Origin: Brevibacillus dissolubilis
GTDB taxonomy: Bacteria > Bacillota > Bacilli > Brevibacillales > Brevibacillaceae
NCBI RefSeq assembly: GCF_006170445.1
Contig: NZ_VCNA01000018.1
Coordinates: 1-64,000, forward strand
Reading direction: 5' to 3'
DNA: 64,000 nt
Every line of letters starts with the position of its first letter. The first letter of the stretch is position 1. A program made the translations under genes and the position numbers. Below, piece by piece: positions 37,381 to 50,067 of the stretch. The notes beneath the pieces are model-generated. The model was not told where the DNA came from. It ran no database searches and saw only the letters and a list, made by a program, of their open reading frames with translations.

Positions 37381-40300
37381 CTACTCTACTGGAACTGCTT
37401 GCAGCTCATCATTCTGTGCGGCAAGAGCTTCTTCACCAGTCATTACCTTGGTAGAACGGTAACGGGACATACCGGTACCTGCTGGGATCAGCTTACCAAT
37501 AATAACGTTCTCCTTGAGACCGAGGAGACGGTCCACTTTTCCTTTGATCGCTGCATCTGTGAGGACACGGGTAGTCTCCTGGAAGGATGCTGCGGACAGG
37601 AAGGAGTCGGTTTCAAGAGATGCTTTGGTGATACCAAGAAGTACAGGACGACCAACCGCAGGATTGCGGCCTTCGATGAGTACTTTGGCATTGGCTTGCT
37701 CGAATTCGTGAGTCTCGACGAAGGAGCCAGGCAACAGATCTGTGTCACCGGAATCAACAACGCGCAGCTTGCGAAGCATCTGACGGATCATAACCTCAAC
37801 GTGCTTGTCGTTGATTTCTACCCCTTGCATACGGTATACCTTCTGTACCTCTTGGAGGATATAGTTGGATACGCCACGCAGACCACGGACTTTGAGCATT
37901 TCTTTCGGGTCAACAGAACCCTCGGTGAGCTCGTCACCGGCGTTGAGTTTGGCACCCATGGTAACTTTGATACGGGAACCGTATGGAGCCGCGTATTCTT
38001 TGTTCTCTGCTTCACCGCGGATTTCGATGATCCGACGGTCTTTATCTTCACGAATGCTGACGACTTCACCGTCGATTTCAGTGATCACCGCTTGACCCTT
38101 AGGATTACGCGCTTCGAAAAGCTCTTGGATACGCGGCAAACCTTGGGTGATGTCGTCCCCTGCTACCCCACCTGTATGGAATGTACGCATGGTGAGCTGT
38201 GTACCTGGTTCACCGATGGACTGAGCGGCGATAATACCGACAGCTTCCCCGATTTCAACCTCAGCACCAGTCGCCAGGTTACGGCCATAGCAAAGTTTGC
38301 AGACACCATGACTGGTGCGGCAAGCAAGTACGTTACGGATATATACATCTTTGATACCGAGTTTTTGGATCAGCTCGGCGGTTTCTTCTGTGATCTCTTC
38401 ATTACGGCCCACGATAACCTCTTTGGTCTCTGGGTGACGGACAGTCTCAAAGCACGTACGACCTTCAAGACGATCGCTGAGCTTCTCGATTTCTTCTTTT
38501 CCGTCTGTAATGGCAGTGACACGGATACCTTTATCAGTACCACAATCCACTTCACGCACGATTACGTCTTGTGCTACGTCAACGAGACGACGGGTCAGGT
38601 AACCTGAGTCCGCTGTACGGAGCGCCGTATCGGCAAGACCTTTACGCGCACCATGCGTAGAAATGAAGTACTCGAGTACGGTGAGGCCTTCACGGAAGTT
38701 AGATTTGATCGGCAACTCGATGATTCGACCAGATGGGTTCGCCATCAGACCGCGCATACCAGCCAGCTGAGTGATCTGGGACACGTTACCACGGGCACCG
38801 GAGTTAGCCATCATGAAGATCGCGTTGAACTTGCTCATGGATTTCATGAGGACTTCGGTAACTTCGTCTTTTGCTTTGGACCAGATGGAGATTACACGGT
38901 CATAACGCTCGTCATCGGTGATGAGACCGCGACGGTATTGCGTAAGTACTGCTGCAACCTTCTCATCGGCCGCTTCAAGAATCTCTTGCTTCTTAGCCGG
39001 TACAACGATATCCGCAACGGCGATCGTGATCCCTGCTTTGGTAGAGTACTTGAAGCTGAGTTCTTTGATTTTATCAAGGATGATAGACGTTTGAGTTGTT
39101 CCGAAACGGCGGAAGCATTCTGCGATGATGGTTCCGAGGAAGCCTTTTTTCACCGCGCCTGGATCCGGGATGTTCTTCATGAACTCTTTAACGTCTTGAC
39201 CTTTTTCGAACATAAAGTATCTGTCCGGCACGCCGTTAGCCAGGTTCGCTTTGGTAGGCTCGTTGATAAACGGCAAGTCGGTTGGGAAGATCTCGTTGAA
39301 GATGATCTTACCGACAGTGGTAACGAACAGAGAATTGTTTTGTGCTTCGGTAAAGGATTCTTTATTCAGGCTCTTCGCAGGAACCACGATACGGGTCTGC
39401 AAAGTGATATAGCCGTTTTCATACGCAGCAATCGCATCTGCAGGGTCACGGAATACGGAACCTTCACCACGGTCACCTTCGCGCTCGAGAGTGATGTAGT
39501 AGGAACCAAGCACCATGTCCTGGGATGGAGTAACAACCGGCTTACCGTCTTTCGGGTTGAGGATGTTTTGTGCTGCGAGCATGAGAATACGTGCTTCTGC
39601 CTGTGCTTCTGCGGACAGTGGAACGTGAACCGCCATCTGGTCACCGTCGAAGTCCGCATTGTAAGCGGTACATACGAGCGGGTGAAGACGAATCGCACGA
39701 CCTTCTACGAGGACAGGTTCGAACGCCTGAATCCCGAGACGGTGCAAAGTGGGGGCACGGTTGAGGAGTACTGGGTGTTCTTTGATTACTTCTTCAAGAA
39801 CGTCCCATACTTCCGGCTGTACGCGTTCAACTTTGCGTTTTGCAGATTTGATGTTGTGCGCAAGACCTTTTGCGACGAGCTCTTTCATCACGAATGGTTT
39901 GAACAGCTCAAGCGCCATTTCTTTTGGCAGACCGCATTGGTACATACGCAGGTTAGGACCTACTACGATAACGGAACGACCGGAGTAGTCTACACGTTTA
40001 CCGAGCAGGTTTTGACGGAAGCGACCCTGTTTACCCTTGAGCATGTGGCTCAGGGACTTGAGTGGACGGTTACCTGGGCCTGTTACCGGACGGCCGCGAC
40101 GACCGTTGTCGATCAGCGCGTCGACTGCTTCTTGCAGCATGCGCTTCTCGTTTTGCACGATAATGTCAGGTGCGCCGAGCTCAAGGAGACGCTTCAGACG
40201 GTTGTTACGGTTGATTACACGGCGATACAGGTCATTCAGGTCGGAAGTCGCAAAGCGGCCACCGTCGAGCTGTACCATCGGACGAAGCTCTGGTGGAATA

Positions 40301-40998
40301 ACCGGAAGTACGTCGAGAACCATCCAGTCTGGGTGGTTGCCGGAGTTACGGAATGCCTCAAGCACTTCCAAACGCTTGATCGCACGGGTGCGGCGTTGGC
40401 CTTGAACGGTTTTCAGCTCTTCTTTCAGGGACTCTACGTCCTTTTCCAGATCGATTTCAGCAAGCAGGCGCTTGATCGCCTCTGCCCCCATCATCGCTGT
40501 AAACGCATTGCCGTATTTCTCACGGTAGTTACGGTATTCTTTCTCAGAGAGAAGTTGTTTTTTATCGAGTGGAGTGTCACCAGCATCAACTACCACGTAG
40601 GATGCGAAATAGATGACTTCTTCCAGGGAACGCGGGGACATGTCAAGGACAAGACCCATACGGCTTGGAATGCCTTTGAAATACCAGATGTGGGACACAG
40701 GAGCAGCAAGCTCGATATGACCCATACGCTCACGGCGTACTTTTGCACGGGTTACTTCAACACCGCATCGGTCACAAACAACGCCTTTGTAGCGTACACG
40801 TTTGTATTTACCGCAATGACATTCCCAGTCTTTTGTTGGACCGAAAATACGTTCACAGAACAGACCGTCTTTTTCCGGTTTCAACGTACGATAGTTGATC
40901 GTTTCTGGTTTTTTGACTTCCCCGAAAGACCACGAACGGATCTTTTCGGGGGAGGCCAAACCAATTTTCATATATTCAAAGTTATTGACGTCTATCAC
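37381..40998 (-). CDS. rpoC: RNA polymerase beta' subunit
   Basis: A 1205-residue catalytic subunit. The N-terminal zinc ribbon is [21 protein letters not shown] (about 59-79, four Cys); the magnesium-binding catalytic loop is [12 protein letters not shown]; a second zinc site uses Cys in EVDCGTDKG and in [13 protein letters not shown]. Trigger loop and bridge helix regions ([16 protein letters not shown]) are intact. GTG start at 40998 with GGGAGGT eight bases upstream, equivalent to the B. subtilis start. Follows rpoB by 29 bases and ends at a strong terminator. Confidence 0.99.
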   Translation of the reverse strand: MIDVNNFEYMKIGLASPEKIRSWSFGEVKKPETINYRTLKPEKDGLFCERIFGPTKDWECHCGKYKRVRYKGVVCDRCGVEVTRAKVRRERMGHIELAAPVSHIWYFKGIPSRMGLVLDMSPRSLEEVIYFASYVVVDAGDTPLDKKQLLSEKEYRNYREKYGNAFTAMMGAEAIKRLLAEIDLEKDVESLKEELKTVQGQRRTRAIKRLEVLEAFRNSGNHPDWMVLDVLPVIPPELRPMVQLDGGRFATSDLNDLYRRVINRNNRLKRLLELGAPDIIVQNEKRMLQEAVDALIDNGRRGRPVTGPGNRPLKSLSHMLKGKQGRFRQNLLGKRVDYSGRSVIVVGPNLRMYQCGLPKEMALELFKPFVMKELVAKGLAHNIKSAKRKVERVQPEVWDVLEEVIKEHPVLLNRAPTLHRLGIQAFEPVLVEGRAIRLHPLVCTAYNADFDGDQMAVHVPLSAEAQAEARILMLAAQNILNPKDGKPVVTPSQDMVLGSYYITLEREGDRGEGSVFRDPADAIAAYENGYITLQTRIVVPAKSLNKESFTEAQNNSLFVTTVGKIIFNEIFPTDLPFINEPTKANLANGVPDRYFMFEKGQDVKEFMKNIPDPGAVKKGFLGTIIAECFRRFGTTQTSIILDKIKELSFKYSTKAGITIAVADIVVPAKKQEILEAADEKVAAVLTQYRRGLITDDERYDRVISIWSKAKDEVTEVLMKSMSKFNAIFMMANSGARGNVSQITQLAGMRGLMANPSGRIIELPIKSNFREGLTVLEYFISTHGARKGLADTALRTADSGYLTRRLVDVAQDVIVREVDCGTDKGIRVTAITDGKEEIEKLSDRLEGRTCFETVRHPETKEVIVGRNEEITEETAELIQKLGIKDVYIRNVLACRTSHGVCKLCYGRNLATGAEVEIGEAVGIIAAQSIGEPGTQLTMRTFHTGGVAGDDITQGLPRIQELFEARNPKGQAVITEIDGEVVSIREDKDRRIIEIRGEAENKEYAAPYGSRIKVTMGAKLNAGDELTEGSVDPKEMLKVRGLRGVSNYILQEVQKVYRMQGVEINDKHVEVMIRQMLRKLRVVDSGDTDLLPGSFVETHEFEQANAKVLIEGRNPAVGRPVLLGITKASLETDSFLSAASFQETTRVLTDAAIKGKVDRLLGLKENVIIGKLIPAGTGMSRYRSTKVMTGEEALAAQNDELQAVPVE

Positions 40999-41027
40999 AG
41001 GGCGTTACCTCCCTTTGTACCGGTATC

Positions 41028-44567
<3,540 letters not shown>

Positions 44568-44764
44568 CTCATTCACCCCTCATGCTTGTGTTTTCACACA
44601 AAAATAAAAATGGGTTAAACCAGTAACCTCATTTTTAGCAAAGAATCTCTATTCTAAAAGAATTCCCAGCTTTTCACACGTTTATTCCACAGTTAATAGA
44701 AAAACGTGAAAAAAACAGTTGACAAAACAGGGATTTCTTGAATTAGACAATAGACCCATATTGA

Positions 44765-44776
44765 CATTATATAATG
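44765..44776. promoter_or_regulatory. Palindrome at the rpoB transcription start
   Basis: CATTATATAATG, a perfect 12-bp palindrome, overlaps the downstream half of the rpoB -10 hexamer and the likely start point. Confidence 0.3.
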
Positions 44777-44802
44777 CTAACACAAGGAAAATACCACGTC
44801 AA
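44774..44802 (-). promoter_or_regulatory. rpoB promoter
   Basis: TTGACG (44797-44802), 17-base spacer, TAGCAT (44774-44779), directly after the methyltransferase gene; leaves a leader of about 200 nt before rpoB. Confidence 0.65.
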
Positions 44803-44812
44803 TAGTGGATTG

Positions 44813-45412
44813 CTACTTTTTTCTTGCACAGAAAATCAGGTAGCCTTTGCTCTTGTCTGCCTCTTCTACTTCACCGAAAAGTTCCATAAGCTTTTTATAA
44901 GCTGATGGAGCTCCTTGTTTCTTCTGAATGACGACCCACATCTGACCGCCTGGATTCAACAGATCGTACCCCTCGGAAAAAATCCGGTGAACCGTCTCTT
45001 TACCGGCACGGATCGGTGGGTTGGTGAGGATGACATCGAAGCTTCGTCCCTGAACAGCTTCATATACGTCGCTGACCAGGATCTCTACATTATGTATTCC
45101 ATTGGCCTTGGCGTTGCGTTTGGCCAGTTCCACCGCTCGTTCATTCACATCAATCATTGTTACCTGTCCCTGATCAGCAATCCGGGCTGCAGCCAATCCG
45201 ATCGGGCCGTATCCGCAACCTACATCCAATACTTTTGCTGTACGATCAAAATTCATCGTCTCTATCAAAAGTACACTGCCAAAGTCTACCCTCTCCCTTG
45301 AAAATACACCTGAGTCTGTCGTGAATCGATAGGAATGATCACGCAGCGTAAACGTATATTCTCTTTCATCATGAGTAGCATTTGGACGATTTGTGTAGTA
45401 ATGGTCGCTCAC
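44813..45412 (-). CDS. Class I SAM-dependent methyltransferase, RsmC-like (YbxB)
   Basis: A 199-residue methyltransferase of the RsmC/MTS family, which methylates guanine N2 in 16S rRNA in E. coli (RsmC, RsmD types). SAM-binding motif VLDVGCGYGPIGLAA and catalytic DVILTNPPI are intact; it is the short single-domain form found between rplL and rpoB in Bacilli. GTG 45412 (MSDHYYTNRPN) fits the family start and has AGAGGTG eight bases upstream; GTG 45421 is too close to it. The target nucleotide is inferred. Confidence 0.9.
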   Translation of the reverse strand: MSDHYYTNRPNATHDEREYTFTLRDHSYRFTTDSGVFSRERVDFGSVLLIETMNFDRTAKVLDVGCGYGPIGLAAARIADQGQVTMIDVNERAVELAKRNAKANGIHNVEILVSDVYEAVQGRSFDVILTNPPIRAGKETVHRIFSEGYDLLNPGGQMWVVIQKKQGAPSAYKKLMELFGEVEEADKSKGYLIFCARKK

Positions 45413-45451
45413 AGCAGACACACCTCTTTGCGGTTTAGGGATGGTAAAAGA

Positions 45452-45486
45452 ATAAAATCCCCCTGCCGTGCAGGCAAGGGGATTTG
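45452..45486 (-). terminator. rplJL terminator
   Basis: On the minus strand AAATCCCCTTGCC pairs with GGCAGGGGGATTT, followed by TATT, between rplL and the methyltransferase gene. Confidence 0.82.
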
Positions 45487-45501
45487 CGCGGAAGAAATTA
45501 A

Positions 45502-45864
45502 TTACTTAACTTCTACAGATGCGCCAGCTTCTTCAAGCTTAGCTTTGAGTGCTTCAGCTTCGTCTTTGGAGATGCCTTCTTTAAGAGTTTTTGGAGCGTT
45601 GTCAACGAGGTCTTTTGCTTCTTTCAGGCCGAGACCAGTAAGTTCGCGAACCACTTTGATAACGTTGATTTTGGAAGCACCACCGGAAACGAGGTTAACG
45701 GTGAACTCAGTTTGTTCAGCAGCTGCTTCTGCGCCGCCGCCAGCTACTACAGCTACAGGAGCAGCAGCAGTTACGCCGAATTCTTCTTCAATTGCTTTTA
45801 CGAGATCGTTCAGTTCGAGAACGGACATACCTTTAATCGCTTCAAGGATTTGGTCTTTAGACAT
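45502..45864 (-). CDS. rplL: Ribosomal protein L7/L12 (bL12)
   Basis: A 120-residue stalk protein: N-terminal dimerisation part ([20 protein letters not shown]), Ala/Gly-rich hinge (about 35-52) and C-terminal factor-binding domain (EKTEF-like start, [20 protein letters not shown]). Several dimers bind L10 and recruit elongation factors. AAGGAGGAA precedes the ATG; 28 bases after rplJ. Confidence 0.98.
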   Translation of the reverse strand: MSKDQILEAIKGMSVLELNDLVKAIEEEFGVTAAAPVAVVAGGGAEAAAEQTEFTVNLVSGGASKINVIKVVRELTGLGLKEAKDLVDNAPKTLKEGISKDEAEALKAKLEEAGASVEVK

Positions 45865-45891
45865 TATATTTTCCTCCTTAATATTAACTGA

Positions 45892-46407
45892 TTAAGCGCC
45901 TTGGCCTTCTTTTTGTTCGGATACTGCTTTGACTGCAAGCGCGAAGTTGCGGACTGGCGCTTGGAGTACGGAAAGAAGCATAGAAAGGAGACCTTCGCGG
46001 TTTGGAAGAGCTGCAAGAGCTTTAATCTCATCTGCGCTTACTACCTTACCTTCGATGATACCGCCTTTAATTTCGAGCTTCTCATTTTTCTTCGCGAAGT
46101 CAGCGAGAATCTTAGCTGGAGCAATTACGTCTTCTTTAGAGAACGCGATTGCGTTTGGTCCAGTAAGTTGATCGTCAAGATCGCTCAGACCTTCTTGCTT
46201 AGTAGCCAGACGAGTCAAAGAGTTTTTGTAAACTTTGAAATCGATACCAGCTGCACGCATTTGGCTGCGGAGTTCAGTAACTTGAGCTACTGTCAAACCA
46301 CGATAGTCAACAACTACAGTAGAAACGCTCTCGCGGAGCTTAGTTGCGATCACACCGATTTCTTGAACTTTTTCTTCACGAATTACGGTTGGACGAATTT
46401 CTGCCAT
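45892..46407 (-). CDS. rplJ: Ribosomal protein L10 (uL10)
   Basis: A 171-residue stalk base protein; its N-terminal half binds 23S rRNA and the C-terminal helix carries L7/L12 dimers. Contains [20 protein letters not shown] and [19 protein letters not shown] precedes the ATG. It also represses its own operon by binding the leader described upstream. Confidence 0.98.
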   Translation of the reverse strand: MAEIRPTVIREEKVQEIGVIATKLRESVSTVVVDYRGLTVAQVTELRSQMRAAGIDFKVYKNSLTRLATKQEGLSDLDDQLTGPNAIAFSKEDVIAPAKILADFAKKNEKLEIKGGIIEGKVVSADEIKALAALPNREGLLSMLLSVLQAPVRNFALAVKAVSEQKEGQGA

Positions 46408-46443
46408 GTTTACACCTCCCGTGCTATAACCTATTGCTTAATG

Positions 46444-46612
46444 AAAAATGCCCCCGCAGACTCGCGAGGGCATAATGTCTATCAAAAGAGCATGTCCAAG
46501 ACAAAACTCTTAATCTTCCATTATACACACCTCGGAGGGTTATTAAGCGTTCCGCTGGCGGCCCGCACCTTCTGTCTACGGCATGAACATGATTCAGTTC
46601 AATTCAACAGGA
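46444..46612 (-). promoter_or_regulatory. L10 leader RNA with attenuator
   Basis: The rplJ leader has the L10-leader elements CCGTAGACAGAAGGTGC and CCTCCGAGGTG, a mimic of the L10 site on 23S rRNA. A terminator follows: ATGCCCTCGC paired with GCGGGGGCAT and TTTTT (46444-46475). L10-L12 binding should favour termination. Classified from memory of the motif, not scored. Confidence 0.82.
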
Positions 46613-46615
46613 TTT

Positions 46616-46644
46616 ATCATACCAACTTCCGAGGTGGAAGTCAA
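46616..46644 (-). promoter_or_regulatory. rplJ promoter
   Basis: TTGACT (46639-46644), 17-base spacer, TATGAT (46616-46621), just after the rplA stop. Confidence 0.78.
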
Positions 46645-46651
46645 GTAGTAA

Positions 46652-47335
46652 TTATCTTACATCAACGCGAACGCCAGGGCCCATAGTGGAGCTTACTGTT
46701 ACGTTCTTCATGTATACACCTTTAGCAGCAGCTGGCTTCGCACGGTTGAGTGCTTCAGTCAGAGCAGCGAGGTTTTCAGCCAATTTCTCAGTATCGAAGG
46801 ATACTTTACCGATTGGCGCGTGGATGATACCTGTTTTATCTACACGGTATTCGATCTTACCGGCTTTGATTTCATTAACGGCTTTGGTTACGTCGAAAGT
46901 AACAGTACCGGTTTTAGGGTTTGGCATGAGGCCTTTTGGACCGAGTACACGACCCAATTTACCTACTTCACCCATCATGTCCGGAGTTGCAACTACTACG
47001 TCGAAATCGAACCAACCGCCTTGGATTTTAGCGATCATATCGGATTCGCCTACGAAGTCAGCACCAGCTGCTTCTGCTTCTTTCGCTTTCTCGCCTTTTG
47101 CGAAAACGAGAACGCGTTGTACTTTACCAGTACCGTGTGGAAGTACAACAGCACCACGAATTTGTTGGTCAGCACGCTTAGGGTCTACACCGAGACGGTA
47201 AGCTGCTTCTACAGTTTCATCGAACTTAGCTGTTGCTACTTCTTTAACGAGTGAGATACCTTCTGCAACAGCGTAAACTTTGTTCTTGTCTACTTTCTTT
47301 GCAGCTTCTTGGTATTTTTTACCATGTTTTGGCAT
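46652..47335 (-). CDS. rplA: Ribosomal protein L1 (uL1)
   Basis: A 227-residue protein of the mobile L1 stalk that escorts deacylated tRNA from the ribosome; in many bacteria it represses its own operon. Contains [38 protein letters not shown] and [21 protein letters not shown] precedes the ATG. A motif resembling its 23S binding site lies just upstream and another upstream of rplK. Confidence 0.98.
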   Translation of the reverse strand: MPKHGKKYQEAAKKVDKNKVYAVAEGISLVKEVATAKFDETVEAAYRLGVDPKRADQQIRGAVVLPHGTGKVQRVLVFAKGEKAKEAEAAGADFVGESDMIAKIQGGWFDFDVVVATPDMMGEVGKLGRVLGPKGLMPNPKTGTVTFDVTKAVNEIKAGKIEYRVDKTGIIHAPIGKVSFDTEKLAENLAALTEALNRAKPAAAKGVYMKNVTVSSTMGPGVRVDVR

Positions 47336-47356
47336 GTTGTAAATCTCCCTTCAAAT

Positions 47357-47383
47357 GTGGTCGTAGCGGTTTAATCCTCCCAC
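47357..47383 (-). promoter_or_regulatory. L1-site-like motif before rplA
   Basis: On the minus strand GTGGGAGG, a 15-base loop segment and CCAC, followed by ATTTGAAGG and the rplA ribosome-binding site. GTGGGAGG ... CCAC repeats the pattern of the L1 arm of 23S rRNA (helix 77 region). Also found upstream of rplK. L1 binding is inferred. Confidence 0.5.
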
Positions 47384-47387
47384 AGAA

Positions 47388-47411
47388 CAGGGGTACATGC
47401 TTGTACCCCTG
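47388..47411 (-). other. Perfect hairpin in the rplK-rplA gap
   Basis: CAGGGGTACA paired with TGTACCCCTG and a 4-base loop: a 10-bp perfect stem with no T-run, adjacent to the L1-site-like motif. Probably an RNA structure (processing or regulation) rather than a terminator. Confidence 0.55.
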
Positions 47412-47448
47412 AGAGCAACGAAACAATTGTGTAAACGGAAGACAATGA

Positions 47449-47874
47449 TTAGTCTTCGATTACGATACCCATGGAACGGGCAGTACCTTCGATCATACGC
47501 ATAGCTGCTTCAGTATCAGCTGCGTTGAGGTCAGGTTTTTTGAGTTCTGCGATTTCACGTACTTTATCACGCTTAAGAGTTGCAACTTTAGTCTTGTTAG
47601 GCACACCGGAACCGGATTCGATACCAGCCGCTTTTTTCAAGAGAACTGCTGCAGGTGGAGTCTTGGTGATGAAAGTAAAGGAACGGTCTTCGAATACAGT
47701 GATCTCAACTGGGATAATCATACCCACTTCGCTCTCTGTACGCGCGTTGAATTCTTTACAGAAACCCATGATATTAACACCAGCTTGACCGAGTGCCGGA
47801 CCTACTGGAGGTGCAGGGTTCGCTTTACCTGCTGGAATTTGTAATTTAATTACGCGGATAACCTTCTTAGCCAC
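47449..47874 (-). CDS. rplK: Ribosomal protein L11 (uL11)
   Basis: A 141-residue protein at the GTPase-associated centre, binding 23S rRNA and needed for stringent response activation. Contains [20 protein letters not shown] with the conserved prolines of the N-terminal domain (thiostrepton region) and ends [15 protein letters not shown] 47874 follows AGGAGGTG by eight bases and gives the standard length. Confidence 0.98.
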   Translation of the reverse strand: MAKKVIRVIKLQIPAGKANPAPPVGPALGQAGVNIMGFCKEFNARTESEVGMIIPVEITVFEDRSFTFITKTPPAAVLLKKAAGIESGSGVPNKTKVATLKRDKVREIAELKKPDLNAADTEAAMRMIEGTARSMGIVIED

Positions 47875-47894
47875 GTAAAACACCTCCTTCAAAT

Positions 47895-47960
47895 GTGGTT
47901 ATGCGGGGGACTCCCCCCTCCCACTTGTAGTGAAAAAGTTCTTTATGTAATAAGAACTTC
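47895..47960 (-). promoter_or_regulatory. rplK leader: L1-site-like motif and hairpin
   Basis: 47895-47924 (minus strand) reads GTGGGAGG, an inner GGGGG/CCCCC stem, then CCAC, the same pattern as before rplA, followed by ATTTGAAGG and the rplK ribosome-binding site. Upstream, AAGTTCTT pairs with AAGAACTT (47936-47959) followed by TTTC, a weak attenuator candidate. Regulation by L1 is inferred. Confidence 0.5.
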
Positions 47961-48019
47961 TTATATATAGTGAGACGGGAACCGCATGATTCTGCTTGCT
48001 GATTCCAGAAACAAATTGA

Positions 48020-48048
48020 AATTTACCACATGTAGCGATACTTTTCAA
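48020..48048 (-). promoter_or_regulatory. rplK-rplA promoter
   Basis: TTGAAA (48043-48048), 17-base spacer, TAAATT (48020-48025), after nusG. Confidence 0.6.
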
Positions 48049-48065
48049 GTTGTTTCATATGGAAA

Positions 48066-48602
48066 TTAGTCTAATTTCATAACTTGCGTATAATCCAACT
48101 CGACTGGCGTCTCGCGCCCAAAAATGTCCAACAACACGCGAACCTTTTGTTTGTCTGTCTGGATCTCAATGATTTCACCGGTACGACCAGTGAAAGGGCC
48201 GTCTTGTACACGCACCATATCGCGAAGTTCGAAATCAATCTTGACTTTCGGCGCATCGATACCCATTTGTTTGAGGATCGTTTCCGCTTCCCCTGGAAGT
48301 AGCGCGGTCGGTTTGGAGCCTGCTCCAGAAGAGCCGACAAAGCCCGTAACTCCAGGTGTGTTGCGCACGACATACCATGAGTCGTCCGTCATCACCATCT
48401 CAACAAGCACGTAACCCGGAAATACCTTTTTCGTCACAGTGCGCTTTTTGCCGTCCTTCGTCTCTACCTCTTCTTCGGTAGGAACGAGCACGCGGAAGAT
48501 CTTGTCCTCCATGCCCATGGACTCAACACGTTTTTCCAGATTCGTTTTTACCTTGTTTTCATACCCAGAGTAGGTATGAACTACATACCATGCTTTTTCC
48601 AT
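48066..48602 (-). CDS. nusG: Transcription elongation/termination factor NusG
   Basis: A 178-residue protein with an N-terminal NGN domain (MEKAWYVVHTYSGYENKVK) that binds the polymerase clamp and a C-terminal KOW domain (VRVQDGPFTGRTGEIIEI) for S10 or Rho. ATG 48602 is preferred; its AGGAGG is 26 bases away in linear distance, but a perfect 17-base hairpin lies between, leaving 9 bases when folded. GTG 48608 is the other possible start. Follows secE by 45 bases. Confidence 0.96.
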   Translation of the reverse strand: MEKAWYVVHTYSGYENKVKTNLEKRVESMGMEDKIFRVLVPTEEEVETKDGKKRTVTKKVFPGYVLVEMVMTDDSWYVVRNTPGVTGFVGSSGAGSKPTALLPGEAETILKQMGIDAPKVKIDFELRDMVRVQDGPFTGRTGEIIEIQTDKQKVRVLLDIFGRETPVELDYTQVMKLD

Positions 48603-48609
48603 ATCCACG

Positions 48610-48626
48610 CGGACGAAAACCGTCCG
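48610..48626 (-). other. Hairpin between the nusG ribosome-binding site and start codon
   Basis: CGGACG-GTTTT-CGTCCG, a perfect 6-bp stem, sits between AGGAGG (48629-48634) and ATG (48600-48602). Folding reduces the spacing from 26 to 9 bases. Confidence 0.65.
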
Positions 48627-48646
48627 TCCCTCCTAGGTTCGAATAA

Positions 48647-48862
48647 TTACTTGCCCAATACCCATTCGATTAGGCTAGAAATGCCTAAGTCAACACCGAA
48701 CAAAAATACCGCGAGTAGCGTTATTGTAACCAAAACAATAAGCGTGTATGATGTAAGCTCTTTGCGGTTCGGCCAACGGACTTTTTTCAACTCTGAAAAA
48801 ACATCACCGATAAATCCACCAGAACGGCGGAAGCCAGATCCAACTCTCGAAAGAAAACTCAT
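48647..48862 (-). CDS. secE: Preprotein translocase subunit SecE
   Basis: A 71-residue single-span form of SecE typical of Gram-positives: an amphipathic cytoplasmic part (FSELKKVRWPNRKELTSYT) and one transmembrane helix (about 40-62). It clamps the SecY channel. Between rpmG and nusG, the usual rpmG-secE-nusG order. Confidence 0.97.
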   Translation of the reverse strand: MSFLSRVGSGFRRSGGFIGDVFSELKKVRWPNRKELTSYTLIVLVTITLLAVFLFGVDLGISSLIEWVLGK

Positions 48863-48892
48863 AACGCCACCCCCAGACTTGGTGCTGCCATC

Positions 48893-49042
48893 TTACTTCG
48901 TTTCGCGATGGACTGTAGGCTTTTTATCGCGGGAGCAGTACTTCTTCAGCTCGATGCGCTCTGGGTTGGTACGCTTGTTCTTGGTGCTGATATAGTTACG
49001 TTCACCACATTCAGTGCACGCCAACGTAATGTTTACTCGCAT
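48893..49042 (-). CDS. rpmG: Ribosomal protein L33 (bL33)
   Basis: A 49-residue protein read as [20 protein letters not shown] and so on, ending [10 protein letters not shown]. It has one CxxC (CTEC) and a single later Cys (KKYCSRDKK); the fourth zinc cysteine is replaced, so zinc binding may be partial or absent. ATG 49042 has GGAGG eight bases upstream; ATG 49045 directly before it is possible. First gene of the rpmG-secE-nusG unit. Confidence 0.96.
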   Translation of the reverse strand: MRVNITLACTECGERNYISTKNKRTNPERIELKKYCSRDKKPTVHRETK

Positions 49043-49099
49043 CATTGACACCTCCATATCATCTCATACCTGTATAAAAGAAAAAGCATTGAACTACAC

Positions 49100-49162
49100 G
49101 GAAAAAACCGCTACTTTTTTCCAATCATTCACAGAAGTAACCATAGATCTCTCTATGGCTAC
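49100..49162 (-). other. Two hairpins in the rpmG-secE-nusG leader
   Basis: On the minus strand GTAGCCATAGA pairs with TCTATGGTTAC (49137-49162; 11 positions, one mismatch or wobble) and GGAAAAAA pairs with TTTTTTCC around GTAGCGG (49100-49122). Both lie between the promoter and rpmG in a leader of about 120 nt. Confidence 0.5.
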
Positions 49163-49170
49163 CTGAATAA

Positions 49171-49199
49171 ATTTATCATACATGGTCATATGATGTCAA
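49171..49199 (-). promoter_or_regulatory. rpmG-secE-nusG promoter
   Basis: TTGACA (49194-49199), 17-base spacer, ATAAAT (49171-49176); a one-base shift gives GATAAA. Confidence 0.7.
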
Positions 49200-49314
49200 T
49201 AAAACATCTTGACAATGCGGATAGTCATAAGCGTATTCATTTTAAAAAAATTACGAAACAAACAAGGAATTTCTTTTTGAGAAGCGAATAAACTAATTAT
49301 ACGGTAAATTGCTG

Positions 49315-49349
49315 GAGAGATTGAATTGGCGCTTACAATTGAATCTCTC
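49315..49349 (-). other. Stem-loop spanning the sigH stop codon
   Basis: GAGAGATTCAATTG and CAATTCAATCTCTC form a 14-position stem with one mismatch around TAAGCGC, which contains the stop codon. No T-run follows, so it may protect the 3' end or mark processing rather than terminate. Confidence 0.5.
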
Positions 49350-49983
49350 TACCCTCCAAATAGCGCTCGAGCTTACGCTTGACGCGTTGCAGGGCATTAT
49401 CGATCGACTTCACATGACGGTCAAGCTCGACGGCGATCTGTTGATAGGAACGCCCATCTAGGTACAGCATAAGAACCTGGCGCTCCAAGTCGCTCAGAAT
49501 CTCGCTCATCTTGCCTTCAATGTCATCGAACTCTTCGCGGTTAATGAATAATTCCTCAGGATCGGTCACTTTGGTTCCGCAGATTACATCCAGCAGAGTG
49601 CGGTCCGAATCCTCGTCATAAATAGGCTTGTCCAACGATACGTAGGAGTTGAGTGGAATATGCTTCTGCCTGGTTGCCGTCTTAATCGCCGTAATAATCT
49701 GGCGGGTGATGCACAATTCGGCAAAAGCTTTAAACGATGTCAGCTTATCTCCTCGAAAATCGCGGATGGACTTGTACAAACCAATCATGCCCTCTTGCAC
49801 GATATCCTCACGATCTGCCCCAATCAAAAAATAAGAACGAGCTTTGGCCCGCACAAAATTCTTATACTTATTGATCAGGTATTCTAAGGCCTCTGCGTCG
49901 TTTTCTCTTACTAACTCTACCACTTCTTCGTCGGACATCAGGTCAAATTGACTATGCTTGAGCTCTCTTAGTTCAACACTCAC
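49333..49983 (-). CDS. sigH: RNA polymerase sigma-H factor
   Basis: A 216-residue sigma-70 family factor (region 2 ALEYLINKYKNFVRAKARSYF and GADREDIVQEGMIGLYKSI; region 4 YQQIAVELDRHVKSIDNALQ) that directs early sporulation and competence genes. GTG 49983 follows GGAGGGA. It has a clear sigma-A promoter. Its location upstream of rpmG-secE-nusG matches Bacillus. The Spo0A-AbrB circuit known to control it elsewhere cannot be read here. Confidence 0.97.
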   Translation of the reverse strand: MSVELRELKHSQFDLMSDEEVVELVRENDAEALEYLINKYKNFVRAKARSYFLIGADREDIVQEGMIGLYKSIRDFRGDKLTSFKAFAELCITRQIITAIKTATRQKHIPLNSYVSLDKPIYDEDSDRTLLDVICGTKVTDPEELFINREEFDDIEGKMSEILSDLERQVLMLYLDGRSYQQIAVELDRHVKSIDNALQRVKRKLERYLEGREIQL

Positions 49984-50026
49984 CTACATCCCTCCGACTT
50001 CCAACTGGTTACATAAGATAGTGTTA

Positions 50027-50056
50027 ATTATACATGATGCCGTAAAAAGGCGTCAA
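50027..50056 (-). promoter_or_regulatory. sigH promoter
   Basis: TTGACG (50051-50056), 18-base spacer, TATAAT (50027-50032), between rae1 and sigH. Confidence 0.75.
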
Positions 50057-50067
50057 CCAACTGCCTT

